From Actinomadura alba (lineage in GTDB: Bacteria; Actinomycetota; Actinomycetes; Streptosporangiales; Streptosporangiaceae), in the NCBI RefSeq assembly GCF_014323705.1, contig NZ_JABVEC010000008.1, positions 186,001 to 250,000 of the forward strand: a stretch of 64,000 nt of DNA, in the 5' to 3' direction. The first letter of the stretch is position 1. Every line of letters starts with the position of its first letter. Below, in pieces: positions 8,564-16,402 of this stretch. The notes under the pieces are model-generated. The model saw only the letters and a program-made list of their open reading frames with translations. It made no database searches and was not told the origin of the DNA. A program made the translations under genes and the position numbers.

Positions 8564-9694
8564 TCATTTCGCGGGGCAGAACAGCGATTTGAGGGCGTTG
8601 GTGATGCGCGTCGGCGTGGTCCCGCGCTCGGCATCGTCCATGGCCAGTGTCAGGGACACGGCGAACTGCAGGCGGCCGTCGGAGGAGGTGAGGGTCGCGG
8701 CGGTGAAGCCGGGGGCGCTGCCTCCGCCCCCTGCGGCGAACTCGGGGTTGCCGGCGCATGGGCCGCCCCCAGGCGGCGCCGACTGGCCGGGCGGCGGGTC
8801 GGTGATCACTTTGGTCAGGGAAGCCGGCAGGAGCTTGCCCCGGCGGAAGGCGCGCTGGAAGGCGCTCACGTCGTGCGCGGTGGAGACCACGCCGCCGGCG
8901 CCGAGCATGGCGGTGACGTTGAGCTGGTCGACATCGCGCATCATGCCCGACTCGTCCGGGGCGTAGCCGTGCCCGTGCGGGCCCTTGATGCCCTCGGTCG
9001 CCTTTGTGGGCAGGTAGGTATCGCGCATTCCGAGCGGGGCGAAGAGCCTCCGCTTGAGCTCGGCAGCCAGTGACCTTCCGGCCAGTTTCTCGATGATCAT
9101 GCCGAGCAGGATGTAGTTGGTGTTGGAGTAGTTGAAGGTCCCGACCTCCACCTGCCGGGAGTTCTTGCGCGAGGCCGCCAGCAGGTCGGTCGGGCGGTAG
9201 TTACGCGTGGGGTCCGAGGTGTCCGGGCCGATGTAGTCGGGGATGCCTGAGGTCAGCTGGATCAGGTTGCGTACCGTGATCTCGTCGGCCCGCTCGACCA
9301 GGTCCTTTTCCGCCACCTCCGGCAGGACCTCGCTGAGTTTGTCGTCCAGGCTCAGTTTGCCGTCCTTGACCAGTTGCAGGACCGCGGTGGCGGTCATGGT
9401 CTTGGTCTGCGAGCCGATCCGGTAGCGGGCGGTCGAGGGGATCACGCCGCCCTTGCCGTTGAGCAGGCGGGATCCGGCCGATCCCTTCCCGACCCGCTTG
9501 CCGTCCACGTACACTGCGCCGATGGCGCCCACCACGTGGCCCGTCTTCACCAAGTCTTCCATCGCCTTCTGCACGTCCCCGACCTTGATGCGGTCGGCTG
9601 ATGTTGAGGCGGTGGCGGGCGTGGCCGGGCTCAAGACCAGCGCCGCGCACGCCAGCGAGGCGACGCTAGTGAATGTCGCTCGACGCAGAATCAT
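8564..9694 (-). CDS. Secreted serine hydrolase (beta-lactamase/DD-peptidase family), paralogue
   Basis: The protein is 376 residues. It starts at ATG 9694, preceded by GGGAGAGAGA, and an in-frame TTG at 9712 is less likely. The signal peptide runs through SLACAALVLSPATPATAS. The catalytic SxxK is in YRIGSQTKTM, and YSN is in FNYSNTNYILLG. The C-terminal motif is GGGGSAPGF with no His. A Gly/Pro-rich insert with a Cys (GGGPCAGNPEF) precedes it, and the protein ends CPAK, so a disulfide between the two cysteines is plausible. It is closely related to the gene at 6742 over the whole length. The two probably arose by duplication and flank the broken third member. Confidence 0.85.
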   Translation of the reverse strand: MILRRATFTSVASLACAALVLSPATPATASTSADRIKVGDVQKAMEDLVKTGHVVGAIGAVYVDGKRVGKGSAGSRLLNGKGGVIPSTARYRIGSQTKTMTATAVLQLVKDGKLSLDDKLSEVLPEVAEKDLVERADEITVRNLIQLTSGIPDYIGPDTSDPTRNYRPTDLLAASRKNSRQVEVGTFNYSNTNYILLGMIIEKLAGRSLAAELKRRLFAPLGMRDTYLPTKATEGIKGPHGHGYAPDESGMMRDVDQLNVTAMLGAGGVVSTAHDVSAFQRAFRRGKLLPASLTKVITDPPPGQSAPPGGGPCAGNPEFAAGGGGSAPGFTAATLTSSDGRLQFAVSLTLAMDDAERGTTPTRITNALKSLFCPAK

Positions 9695-9848
9695 GAAGTC
9701 TCTCTCTCCCAAGTCCGAATACTCGGCTGTCGAGCCACAAGTTCTAGCGAGGGCAGTGTTTCCTCGGCGTTAACCCCCAAGGCGCAACTCCGCCGCGCCG
9801 GTCCGTGGTGCCTCTCCCGCGACGGCGGGACGGGGTCGCGTCCGAGAT

Positions 9849-9995
9849 GCGGTGGACAAGTGGCATGTCTACACCTTCATCGCCGACCGGCCCATCCGGT
9901 CGTTGAAGGACAAGATCCGAGCCCTGACGAACAGAACGTCGCAGCAGGACCCCAGGACCGTGCTGATCCGGCTCAACCAGATCATGCGCCGCTGG
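9849..9995 (+). mobile_element. Group II intron reverse transcriptase/maturase, C-terminal scrap
   Basis: The plus strand translates as VDKWHVYTFIADRPIRSLK then KIRALTNRTSQQDPRTVLIRLNQIMRRW. This is the maturase X/thumb region of bacterial group II intron-encoded proteins. The catalytic YADD domain and the intron RNA are absent. The match stops near 9993, where an integrase scrap begins on the other strand, so a junction between two dead elements lies here. Confidence 0.65.
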
Positions 9996-9996
9996 C

Positions 9997-10083
9997 GGCG
10001 CCGCCCTTACGCTTGACCTTGGCGCGACGGTTGCGCAGGTCGAGGTCGCCGACGTCGAGGGCGAGGACCTCTTCGGCCCGGGC
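9997..10083 (-). pseudogene. Tyrosine recombinase (integrase) fragment
   Basis: The minus strand reads RAEEVLALDVGDLDLRNRRAKV, then KRKGGAA. This matches the segment around the first catalytic Arg region of phage/XerD-type integrases (R-xx-E-x-LxLxxxDLD). Only about 29 residues remain. It lies about 300 bases from tRNA-Lys, a common integration site, and abuts the group II intron scrap. Confidence 0.5.
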
Positions 10084-10378
10084 CGGCCTGCGTCCAGGTG
10101 CGGGCGCAGGAATGCCGCAGCTTGATCAGAGCATCTGCTCCCCGCTCCGAACCGTCTGAGCCGAAAGGCCAACTGAACACCACCGCCGCGTCCGGCGCCG
10201 AATAACGGCCGGATGCGCGTGCGACCCTGCCGTGGCCGCGGAACCCAAGTGGTGAGAGCATGTCGCGGCCGCCGCGCCGTCCGACACCCGAAGCTCCGGC
10301 CCCAGGATGGCCCCATCTCGGCCCCAGGCATGATCCTCAACGCGTCTCGCCGAGCGCGTCTGAGCAGGTCAGACGTGG

Positions 10379-10451
10379 TGGGCCGCCTGGGACTCGAACC
10401 CAGAACCGACGGATTAAAAGTCCGGAGCTCTGCCAATTGAGCTAACGGCCC
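10379..10451 (-). tRNA. tRNA-Lys (anticodon TTT)
   Basis: Read on the minus strand, the gene starts GGGCCGTTAGCTC and pairs with GGCGGCCC before the discriminator A. The anticodon loop is CTTTTAA, the T-loop is GGTTCGAGTCC, and an encoded CCA follows at 10376-10378. The length of 73 bases without CCA is normal. Integrase debris on its 3' side suggests past use as an attachment site. Confidence 0.93.
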
Positions 10452-10737
10452 GCGGACAGCAGAATACCGAGATCGCGGACATGTTCGCACCGCAGTATCC
10501 GGCAGGTGATCGTAACAGTCGAGACGTGCCGCGGTACGGGCGGTGATGATCCGCGAGCCGGCCGAACCGGCCGCCCGTGGGGCGGCGCGTGCCCTGCTGA
10601 GCGCGTGGCCGATCCATCACCGATCACCTCCGCCCACGACCTCCTGTGCCCCGATGCAGCTCCTCCTCACGTGGGCCTGCCCCCCGCCCAGACCCCCGCG
10701 CCTCCGGCCGTACGACGACGCTCTCCCGCCGCCGGGA
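10452..10737. other. Intergenic stretch, no gene seen
   Basis: I find no coding frame with natural composition between tRNA-Lys and the quinone reductase. The tRNA-Lys promoter should lie just right of 10452. Confidence 0.4.
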
Positions 10738-11697
10738 TCATCCCCGTACTTCCAGCAGGGTCTTGCCCACTGTCGCCCGTGACTGGATGGCCTCATGCGC
10801 GTCGGCCGCCCGCTCCAGCGGGTACCGCTGGCCGATCACCGGGCGCAGCCGACCCGCTGCCGCCTCGGCCAGGGCGCTCCTGGTGAGGGCCCGCAGTTCC
10901 TCCGGCGTCCCTCCCGCCCCCCTCAGGATCGTCACCCCTCGCTCGGCGGCGGTCTCGTCGGAGATGGCCGCCCACTCGCCGCTCGCGAGCCCGTAACTCA
11001 GCATCCGTCCGCCCTTGTCCAGCAGTCCGAACGCCGCCGAGGCGATGGCGCCGCCGACGCCGTCGAAGACGACGTCCACCCCGCCGACGGCCTCACGCAC
11101 GCGGTCCGGCCAGCCCGGATCGCGGTAGTCGACCGCCACGTCGGCGCCCAGGTCGCGCACCAGCTCGACCTTGCGCGGACCTCCGGCCGCCCCGATCACC
11201 GTGGCGCCGGCGGCCCGGGCGAGCTGGACCAGCAAGGTGCCCACGCCGCCGGCCGCCGCCTCGACCAGGACCCGGTCCCCGGCCCGCAACCCGGCCGCCC
11301 GCACCCGCGAGGTCGCCGTACGTCCGTCGGCCAGCAGCGCGACCGCGTCGGAAAGGTCGACGCCCTCCGGTACCCCGACGAGTGCGTCGGCACCCACCAC
11401 CACACGCTCGGCGTAGCCGCCGGAGCCGCCGAGGCCGGCGATCACCCGCCTGCCGACCAGCCCCGTGTCCGCCTGCGCTCCGACGGAGGCGACCACTCCG
11501 CCGACGCCGTTGCCCAGGATCATCGGCAGCTCCACCTCGAAGGGCCCGCGACCACTCCGGATCTGGGTCTCGATGAAGGTGATGTTGGCGAACTCCACGT
11601 CGATCAGGGCCTGCCCGGGGCCGGCCACCGGCTCCGGCGTGTCCCGTGCGGCGAGCACCTCCGGCCCGCCGAACTTCGTCAGCCACACCGCTCTCAT
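10738..11697 (-). CDS. Zinc-independent quinone reductase/alcohol dehydrogenase (MDR family)
   Basis: The 319-residue protein has a GroES-like N-terminus (MRAVWLTKFGGPEVLAARDTP) and ILGNGVGGVVASVG. A Rossmann cofactor motif, VLVEAAAGGVGTLLVQLARAAGATVIG, follows in the middle (shown in part). The AAGGVG form and the lack of zinc ligands indicate the NADPH:quinone oxidoreductase branch, which reduces quinones or enones in the cytosol. ATG 11697 is preceded by GAGAAGGGG; ATG 11712 is also possible. It is intact and of normal length. A divergent GNAT gene begins about 200 bases away. Confidence 0.85.
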   Translation of the reverse strand: MRAVWLTKFGGPEVLAARDTPEPVAGPGQALIDVEFANITFIETQIRSGRGPFEVELPMILGNGVGGVVASVGAQADTGLVGRRVIAGLGGSGGYAERVVVGADALVGVPEGVDLSDAVALLADGRTATSRVRAAGLRAGDRVLVEAAAGGVGTLLVQLARAAGATVIGAAGGPRKVELVRDLGADVAVDYRDPGWPDRVREAVGGVDVVFDGVGGAIASAAFGLLDKGGRMLSYGLASGEWAAISDETAAERGVTILRGAGGTPEELRALTRSALAEAAAGRLRPVIGQRYPLERAADAHEAIQSRATVGKTLLEVRG

Positions 11698-11900
11698 GAC
11701 GCCCCTTCTCATTTCCGTCTCAGGTGATCAAAGCCTGCAACCTCAAGCAGGGTCGAGGTCAACCCGGCGCCCTGAAACGGCCCACGCCCGACGGCGCGGG
11801 CGAGGGCAAGGGAGCGCCCCGAGGCGTGCAGTGAAAGCGTCGACGCGAACAGGGAGATCCCGGTGCTGCGCACAGGTCCTTCCTGCGTACGATCGGGCCC

Positions 11901-12458
11901 GTGCTCAAACCTGACTATCCGTTGAAGACCGACCGGCTCATCCTGCGGCCCTTCGCCCCTTCCGACCTCGACGCCCTGTACGACCTCCAGTCCCGGCCGG
12001 AGGTGACGCGCTATCTCCTGTTCGACACCCGCGATCGCGACGCGGTCGAGGAGTCGCTCGAGCAGAAGACGCGAGCGGCGGCCCTCACCGAAGAGGGCGG
12101 CAACCTCTCCCTCGCCGTGGAACTCGCCGAGACCGGCCAGATGATCGGCGACGTCATCCTCTTCTGGCTGAGCCGTGAACGGCGGCAGGGCGAGGTGGGC
12201 TACATCTTCCACCCCGACCACGGCGGCAGGGGATACGCCACCGAGGCCGCGCGCGTGATGCTGCGCCTGGGCTTCGAGGACCTCGGCCTGCGGCGCATCA
12301 TCGGCCGCATCGACGCGCGCAACACCGCGTCCGCCCGGGTCCTGGAACGCCTCGGCATGCGCCGCGAGGCGCACTTCGTCGAGAACGAGTTCGTGAAGGG
12401 TGAATGGGCCGACGAGGTCGTCTACGCGATGCTCGAACGGGAGTGGCGCGCCGGCTGA
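11901..12458 (+). CDS. GNAT-family N-acetyltransferase (RimJ-like)
   Basis: The protein is 185 residues. It begins LKTDRLILRPF, the classical start of RimJ/RimL-type acetyltransferases, and has the acetyl-CoA pyrophosphate loop in HPDHGGRGYATEAARVML at about residue 110. The C-terminal NTASARVLERLGMR motif completes the fold. It should transfer acetyl from acetyl-CoA to an amine; the acceptor is unknown. The start is GTG at 11901, giving the family's normal length. Confidence 0.85.
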   Translation: MLKPDYPLKTDRLILRPFAPSDLDALYDLQSRPEVTRYLLFDTRDRDAVEESLEQKTRAAALTEEGGNLSLAVELAETGQMIGDVILFWLSRERRQGEVGYIFHPDHGGRGYATEAARVMLRLGFEDLGLRRIIGRIDARNTASARVLERLGMRREAHFVENEFVKGEWADEVVYAMLEREWRAG

Positions 12459-12490
12459 CCCGGGAGCGATGGGCCCGCCGGCGCAGCGGT

Positions 12491-12561
12491 CCTCCCAGCA
12501 CAGCCTGATCCTGCCGGCGCGGCCTGAGCCTCCCAGCACGGCCCGGCTCCTCCCAGCGCGG
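12491..12561. repeat. Short direct repeats with CCTCCCAGC core
   Basis: CCTCCCAGCAC occurs at 12491 and 12529, with a variant CCTCCCAGCGC at 12549, inside the gap between the GNAT and HD genes. The spacing is unequal (38 and 20 bases). It is probably a local slippage product; no function is seen. Confidence 0.4.
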
Positions 12562-12607
12562 CCGATGCCGTCCCGTCGCGGTGATCACAGCGGCTAACGT
12601 TCCCGGC

Positions 12608-13219
12608 ATGGTCTCCGCCGCCCTGAACCACGTGATGACCGATCCGAGCGAACCACCGCTGCGCCCGCTGCCTCCGCGCGTGTGCGCACTGCTGGAGACG
12701 CTCGCCGCCGCTCCGCGCCTGGCCGCCCACTTGCGCGCCGTGTACGACACCGCGTGCGAGCTGACCCTTGCGCTCGAACGGCACTACCCCGCGCTGTCGT
12801 ACGACCGGGAGGCCGTGCTTTTCGGTGCGGCGACGCACGACATCGGGAAGACGATGCACCCTGCGGAGCTCTCCGGCCCCGGCACGGCCCACGAATGCGC
12901 GGGCTACGAGTTGCTCCGCAAGCACGCCGTCGAGGAGCACCTGGCACGATTCGCCCGTACCCACGCGACCTGGACGGCCCCGGACGTCACCGTCGAGGAC
13001 CTCCTGGTCTCTCTGGCGGACAAGATCTGGAAGGGCAAGCGGGTCACCGAACTGGAGCAACTCGTCATCGGCCACCTCACCTCCGTATCCGGGCAGCAGC
13101 CCTGGGAGGCGTTCCTGACCCTCGACGACATCCTCGGCCACCTCGCGGCCGACGCCGACGCCCGCCTGGCCTTCCAGACGCGCCATGCTCTTCCCGGGCC
13201 CCGTCTCCCGCTGGACTGA
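12608..13219 (+). CDS. HD-domain metal-dependent hydrolase-like protein
   Basis: The 203-residue protein carries an HD signature. His in LERHYPALSYDREAVLFGAATHDIGK gives the H...HD pattern, with THDIGKT at about residue 80. Downstream His residues in THECAGYELLRKH and RTHATW could complete the metal site. HD proteins are phosphohydrolases for nucleotides or signalling nucleotides; the substrate here is unknown. ATG 12608 was chosen over GTG 12581 because the extension (ITAANVPG) lies in repeat-flanked sequence. GTG 12632 is another option. Confidence 0.7.
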   Translation: MVSAALNHVMTDPSEPPLRPLPPRVCALLETLAAAPRLAAHLRAVYDTACELTLALERHYPALSYDREAVLFGAATHDIGKTMHPAELSGPGTAHECAGYELLRKHAVEEHLARFARTHATWTAPDVTVEDLLVSLADKIWKGKRVTELEQLVIGHLTSVSGQQPWEAFLTLDDILGHLAADADARLAFQTRHALPGPRLPLD

Positions 13220-13317
13220 GGGCGTACGTATCTCGGCGGCCGATGCGCGTGACGCGGTTCGTGAGAACCTTGGCGATCACAGCGGGCTTCGACGCCATTG
13301 AGACCAGGAGGTACGGA

Positions 13318-14019
13318 ATGTCAGCTCGTGCGGAATCGGTAACGGTCGAGGCCGGAACGTTCGACATGCCGATATGGCTCCCCGAGAGCGGATCCGGACC
13401 GGGCATGCTGCTGATCCAGGAGATCTGGGGGGTCGGCCCGTACATCGTCGAGGTGGCCGAGGAGCTCGCCGCCCTGGGCTACGTGGTCGCGGCACCGGAC
13501 CTCTTCTGGCGCGTGGAGCCGAACTACGTCGGCACCCACGACGAGGAGGGCCTGAAGCAGGCGATCGAGGTGTCCTCTCGCTTCGAGGTCGAGACGGGCG
13601 TCGCCGACCTGGCGGCGGCGGTGGACCACCTGGCCGGTCTGCCCGAGGTCTCGGCCGGAGTCGGGGCCCTCGGCTTCTGCCTGGGCGGGACGATGGCCTA
13701 CCTGCTCGCCGCCCGGACCACGCTGGGCGCTGTCGTGTCCTTCTACGGCTCCGGGGTGCCCGACAGCCTGAACCTGCTGCCCGACATCGACTGCCCGGTG
13801 CAGTTCCACTTCGGCGGCTCCGACCCGTACATCCCCCGGGAGCAGGTCGCGCTGGTGGAGCAGGCGGTGTCCGGGCTCCCGAACGTGGAGATCCATGTGC
13901 AGGAGGACGGTGGCCACGCGTTTCACAACCGCCTGGCCCCGATGTTCCACCAGCCCGAGCCGGCCGCACGCGCGTGGGCGCTGACCGAGGCGTTCCTCGC
14001 CAAGAACCTACCGGTCTGA
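13318..14019 (+). CDS. Dienelactone hydrolase family protein
   Basis: The 233-residue alpha/beta hydrolase shows the dienelactone hydrolase triad. Cys is in GALGFCLGGTMAY (GxCxGG), Asp in FGGSDPYIP and His in DGGHAFHNR. The N-terminus (SVTVEAGTFDMPIWLPESGSG) and LLIQEIWGV are typical of the family, which opens lactone or ester rings in aromatic catabolism or detoxification. ATG 13318 gives the normal length. The open frame extends upstream to 12682, but that region is antisense-like shadow of the HD gene. Confidence 0.9.
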   Translation: MSARAESVTVEAGTFDMPIWLPESGSGPGMLLIQEIWGVGPYIVEVAEELAALGYVVAAPDLFWRVEPNYVGTHDEEGLKQAIEVSSRFEVETGVADLAAAVDHLAGLPEVSAGVGALGFCLGGTMAYLLAARTTLGAVVSFYGSGVPDSLNLLPDIDCPVQFHFGGSDPYIPREQVALVEQAVSGLPNVEIHVQEDGGHAFHNRLAPMFHQPEPAARAWALTEAFLAKNLPV

Positions 14020-14023
14020 GAGC

Positions 14024-14041
14024 GCGGCTCTCCGGAGCCGC
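14024..14041 (+). terminator. Short hairpin after dienelactone hydrolase gene
   Basis: GCGGCTC and GAGCCGC pair with a four-base loop, five bases after the stop codon. There is no T tract, which is common for actinobacterial terminators. Confidence 0.4.
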
Positions 14042-14091
14042 CACCGTCTCGGGTCACGACCTCACCGGCGGCGTACGGCCGAACCGGGCGT

Positions 14092-14490
14092 TCATCCGGC
14101 GTGCCGCCGCTCGACGAGTTCCCGCTTGCGGCGCAGCAGCGTGGTACGCCGCCGGTGGGCTCGTACGATCAGCACGGTGGCAGCAGTGATCATGGCCGCG
14201 CCGGTGGCGCAGGCGGCTGCGAGGGCGAGACCGGTACCTCGTGCGGCGACGACGCTCAACGTGACCGCGGTCGTCGTGACGGAGGCGACCAGGGCGAGCC
14301 AACCGGCGATCAACTTGGGCAGGCCGCGGATCCCGGCCAGCCATACCTCCTGGGTCACGTCGTCGGCGCTCTGCGCGTCGAGCATCCGCCGCGCATATCT
14401 CCACACCCGCACGTGCCAGGCGCGCACCAGTTCGGTGAACGCCGCGCGTTCGCCGAGCTGGCACCGCAGGACCAGCAACTCGTCGGTCAT
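14092..14490 (-). CDS. ECF sigma region 2 fused to a two-helix membrane domain
   Basis: Residues 1-58 from ATG 14490 look like ECF sigma-factor region 2: LRCQLGERAAFTELVRAW, VWRYARRMLDAQSADDVTQEVWLAGIRGLPKL (shown in parts). The sequence then switches to IAGWLALVASVTTTAVTLSVVAA and GLALAAACATGAAMITAATVLIV, two membrane helices, and ends in a basic tail. Sigma regions 3/4, including the -35-binding helix, are missing. It may be an internal deletion that joined a sigma gene to its membrane partner. The frame is clean and GGGAG lies seven bases before the ATG. It diverges from the HTH-ClpN pair, with the palindromes between. Confidence 0.6.
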   Translation of the reverse strand: MTDELLVLRCQLGERAAFTELVRAWHVRVWRYARRMLDAQSADDVTQEVWLAGIRGLPKLIAGWLALVASVTTTAVTLSVVAARGTGLALAAACATGAAMITAATVLIVRAHRRRTTLLRRKRELVERRHAG

Positions 14491-14592
14491 CGTCCGCTCC
14501 CGTTCTGCCGTCACCATGCAGAGTCGTGGAATCGAGCCGCTAGGTTCACGCGGCCGACCGAAGGCGGCCCGACCTGCCCTGACATCTTCGCC

Positions 14593-14638
14593 TGTCAACA
14601 TCGGTTGACAATGCGAATGCTGTCAACCTATGTTGACA
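14593..14638. promoter_or_regulatory. Two perfect TGTCAAC-N4-GTTGACA operator palindromes
   Basis: TGTCAACATCGGTTGACA lies at 14593-14610 and TGTCAACCTATGTTGACA at 14621-14638. Each has perfect 7-base arms with a 4-base spacer, and the centres are 28 bases apart. The second ends two bases before the HTH gene's ATG, overlapping where its ribosome binding site would be. TTGACA within the first could be a -35 box. Autoregulation by the small HTH protein is the simplest reading. Confidence 0.75.
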
Positions 14639-14640
14639 GC

Positions 14641-14871
14641 ATGAACGAGGGAGTGCAGCTCGCGCAGGACGCGAGCAGCCGGGACCCGGCGGTCGGGCTA
14701 CGGGCCGTCCGAGCACTGCGCGAACTCACGGAGCGGATGGAGTCGCTCCAGGTGAGCAACGCGCGTGAGCTCGGCTGGTCATGGCAGGAGATCGCGGCCG
14801 TCCTCGGCGTGAGCCGCCAGGCAGTCCACAAGAAGCACGCGCGCACGCGCGGTCTGAGAAGGGAGCGCTGA
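14641..14871 (+). CDS. Small HTH DNA-binding protein (ClpN-partner type)
   Basis: The 76-residue protein has an N-terminal helical part (AVGLRAVRALRELTERMESLQV) and a C-terminal HTH, LGWSWQEIAAVLGVSRQAVHKKH. This type is known in actinobacteria, typically directly upstream of a Clp N-domain protein, as here (three bases between stop and next start). It probably binds the two palindromes that abut its start codon. The lack of room for a normal ribosome binding site suggests leaderless or weak initiation. Confidence 0.75.
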   Translation: MNEGVQLAQDASSRDPAVGLRAVRALRELTERMESLQVSNARELGWSWQEIAAVLGVSRQAVHKKHARTRGLRRER

Positions 14872-14874
14872 GAG

Positions 14875-15432
14875 ATGTTCGAACGGTTCCACAAGGACGC
14901 CCGCCAGGTGGTCGTCGCGGCCCAGCAGGGGGCCCGGGACCTCGGGCACGACCGCATCGGCACAGTGCATCTGCTGCTCGGGCTCATCGAGGACGAGGGC
15001 GGCACCGCCGGCGGCGCGTTGCGCGAGCACGGCCTGCGAGCGGGCGACCTGCGAGAGCGCGTCCGCCGGGTCTCCTGGGCCGACCACGCCTCGGGCGCGA
15101 TCGACGGAAACGCCCTCGCCAGCATCGGCATCGACCTCGACGAGGTCCGCCGGACCGTCGAGGCCACGTTCGGCGAGGGCGCGCTCGAGCGGGGCCGCGC
15201 GAAGAAGGGGCACATCCCGTTCACGCCCCAAGCCAAGAAGTGCCTCGAACTGTCACTGCGCTCCGCCATCGCGCTCAAGCACAAGGAGATCTCCAGCGGG
15301 CACATGCTCCTTGGGCTGCTCCGAGCGACCGGCGAGGACAACCTGGCGCTTCAGGTGCTGCGCGACGCCGAGGTGGATCTGGACGCCCTGCGCGACACCA
15401 CGACCGCGCTGCTGCGGGCCGAGGCGGCTTGA
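14875..15432 (+). CDS. Clp N-terminal domain protein (no ATPase domain)
   Basis: The 185-residue protein consists of two Clp_N repeats: MFERFHKDARQVVVAAQQGAR with GTVHLLLGLIED, and IPFTPQAKKCLELSLRSAI with SGHMLLGLLRAT. In ClpC/ClpA these repeats bind substrates and adaptors. Here no AAA+ module follows, so it cannot unfold proteins itself. It may act as an adaptor, decoy or sensor for the Clp protease. It is almost certainly co-translated with the HTH gene. A strong hairpin follows its stop. Confidence 0.85.
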   Translation: MFERFHKDARQVVVAAQQGARDLGHDRIGTVHLLLGLIEDEGGTAGGALREHGLRAGDLRERVRRVSWADHASGAIDGNALASIGIDLDEVRRTVEATFGEGALERGRAKKGHIPFTPQAKKCLELSLRSAIALKHKEISSGHMLLGLLRATGEDNLALQVLRDAEVDLDALRDTTTALLRAEAA

Positions 15433-15440
15433 CCGCTCCG

Positions 15441-15468
15441 AGTGGCCCGGTCCTACGACCGGGCCACT
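15441..15468 (+). terminator. Hairpin terminator after ClpN gene
   Basis: AGTGGCCCGGTC pairs perfectly with GACCGGGCCACT around a CTAC loop, eight bases after the stop codon. No T run follows. Confidence 0.7.
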
Positions 15469-15499
15469 GCGGCGCCGTTCGCTGGGAGGATCATGTCCC

Positions 15500-16312
15500 A
15501 TGAGCCGTCCCGTCATCTCCGAGATCCCGACCGGCCCCGTGACCGTCCCCGACGTCGTCATGGCGCTCGCCGGCGGCGACACCGTCACTCCGGTGTGGCG
15601 CAACGAGCTCGGTGGCCTGACGTTCCGCATCGAGGGCGGGCGCGACGGCGCCAGGTACGCCAAGTGGGTCGCCGCAGGCACCCCGGAGATCGACCTCCCC
15701 GGCGAGGCGGAGCGCCTGGCCTGGGCGCAGCAATGGGCGACCGTCCCGCGAGTCATCGAGCACGGTACGGACGCCGACGGCGCATGGCTGGTCACGGCGG
15801 CGGTCCCCGGCCTCTCGGCGGTGACCCCTCAGTGGATCGCCGACCCGGCGACCGCTGCGGCCGCGATCGGCCGAGGGCTGCGCCTGCTCCACGACGCCCT
15901 GCCCGTGGACCGGTGCCCGTTCGACTGGAGCATCGATCGACGGCTCGCACGCGCCGACGAGCGCATCGCCGACGGAGAGGGACCGGCCGACCGATTCCCC
16001 GAACACCGGCACCTCGAGCTCGCGAAGGCCCGGGCGCGCATCGGCGAGCCGCCCGCGATCGACCGCCTCGTCGTCTGTCACGGGGACGCGTGCGTCCCCA
16101 ACACCCTGCTGCACGACGACGGCGAGTTCGCCGCGCACGTCGACCTCGGTTCGCTCGGGCTGGCCGACCGGTGGGCCGACCTCGCGGTCGCGGCGTGGAG
16201 CACAGAGTGGAACTACGGCCCGGGGTACGACGGCGTCGTGTACGACGCGTACGGGATCACCCCGGACCCAGAGCGCATCGCCTATTACCGCCTGCTCTGG
16301 GACCTGGCGTGA
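15500..16312 (+). CDS. Aminoglycoside 3'-phosphotransferase-like kinase (APH family)
   Basis: The 270-residue protein has the APH kinase fold. The catalytic loop is VVCHGDACVPNTLL (HGDxxxxN, Asp base and Asn metal ligand) near residue 195. HVDLGSLGLADRWADLA carries the metal-binding DxG. The ending, RIAYYRLLWDLA, is close to APH(3') proteins. It would phosphorylate the 3'-OH of kanamycin-type aminoglycosides with ATP. Chromosomal actinobacterial versions are often low-expressed or act on other substrates. GGGAGG lies ten bases before ATG 15500. The gene is intact with normal length. Confidence 0.85.
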   Translation: MSRPVISEIPTGPVTVPDVVMALAGGDTVTPVWRNELGGLTFRIEGGRDGARYAKWVAAGTPEIDLPGEAERLAWAQQWATVPRVIEHGTDADGAWLVTAAVPGLSAVTPQWIADPATAAAAIGRGLRLLHDALPVDRCPFDWSIDRRLARADERIADGEGPADRFPEHRHLELAKARARIGEPPAIDRLVVCHGDACVPNTLLHDDGEFAAHVDLGSLGLADRWADLAVAAWSTEWNYGPGYDGVVYDAYGITPDPERIAYYRLLWDLA

Positions 16313-16402
16313 CCGGTTGAGCATGTAGGTCAGGTCGTTCCCTGCGCCGGCGAGTTCACGGGCGTACGCGTGGCCGAGATGAGGTGCTTGCCATCGCGGC
16401 TG

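Noticed and set aside
12470..12600. Possible CRISPR-like repeats around CCTCCCAGC
   Set aside because: The repeats are too short, the spacing is uneven and no cas genes are present.
12682..13317. Long frame joining the HD-gene region to the dienelactone hydrolase
   Set aside because: It is a shifted shadow of the HD gene; the hydrolase homology starts at ATG 13318.
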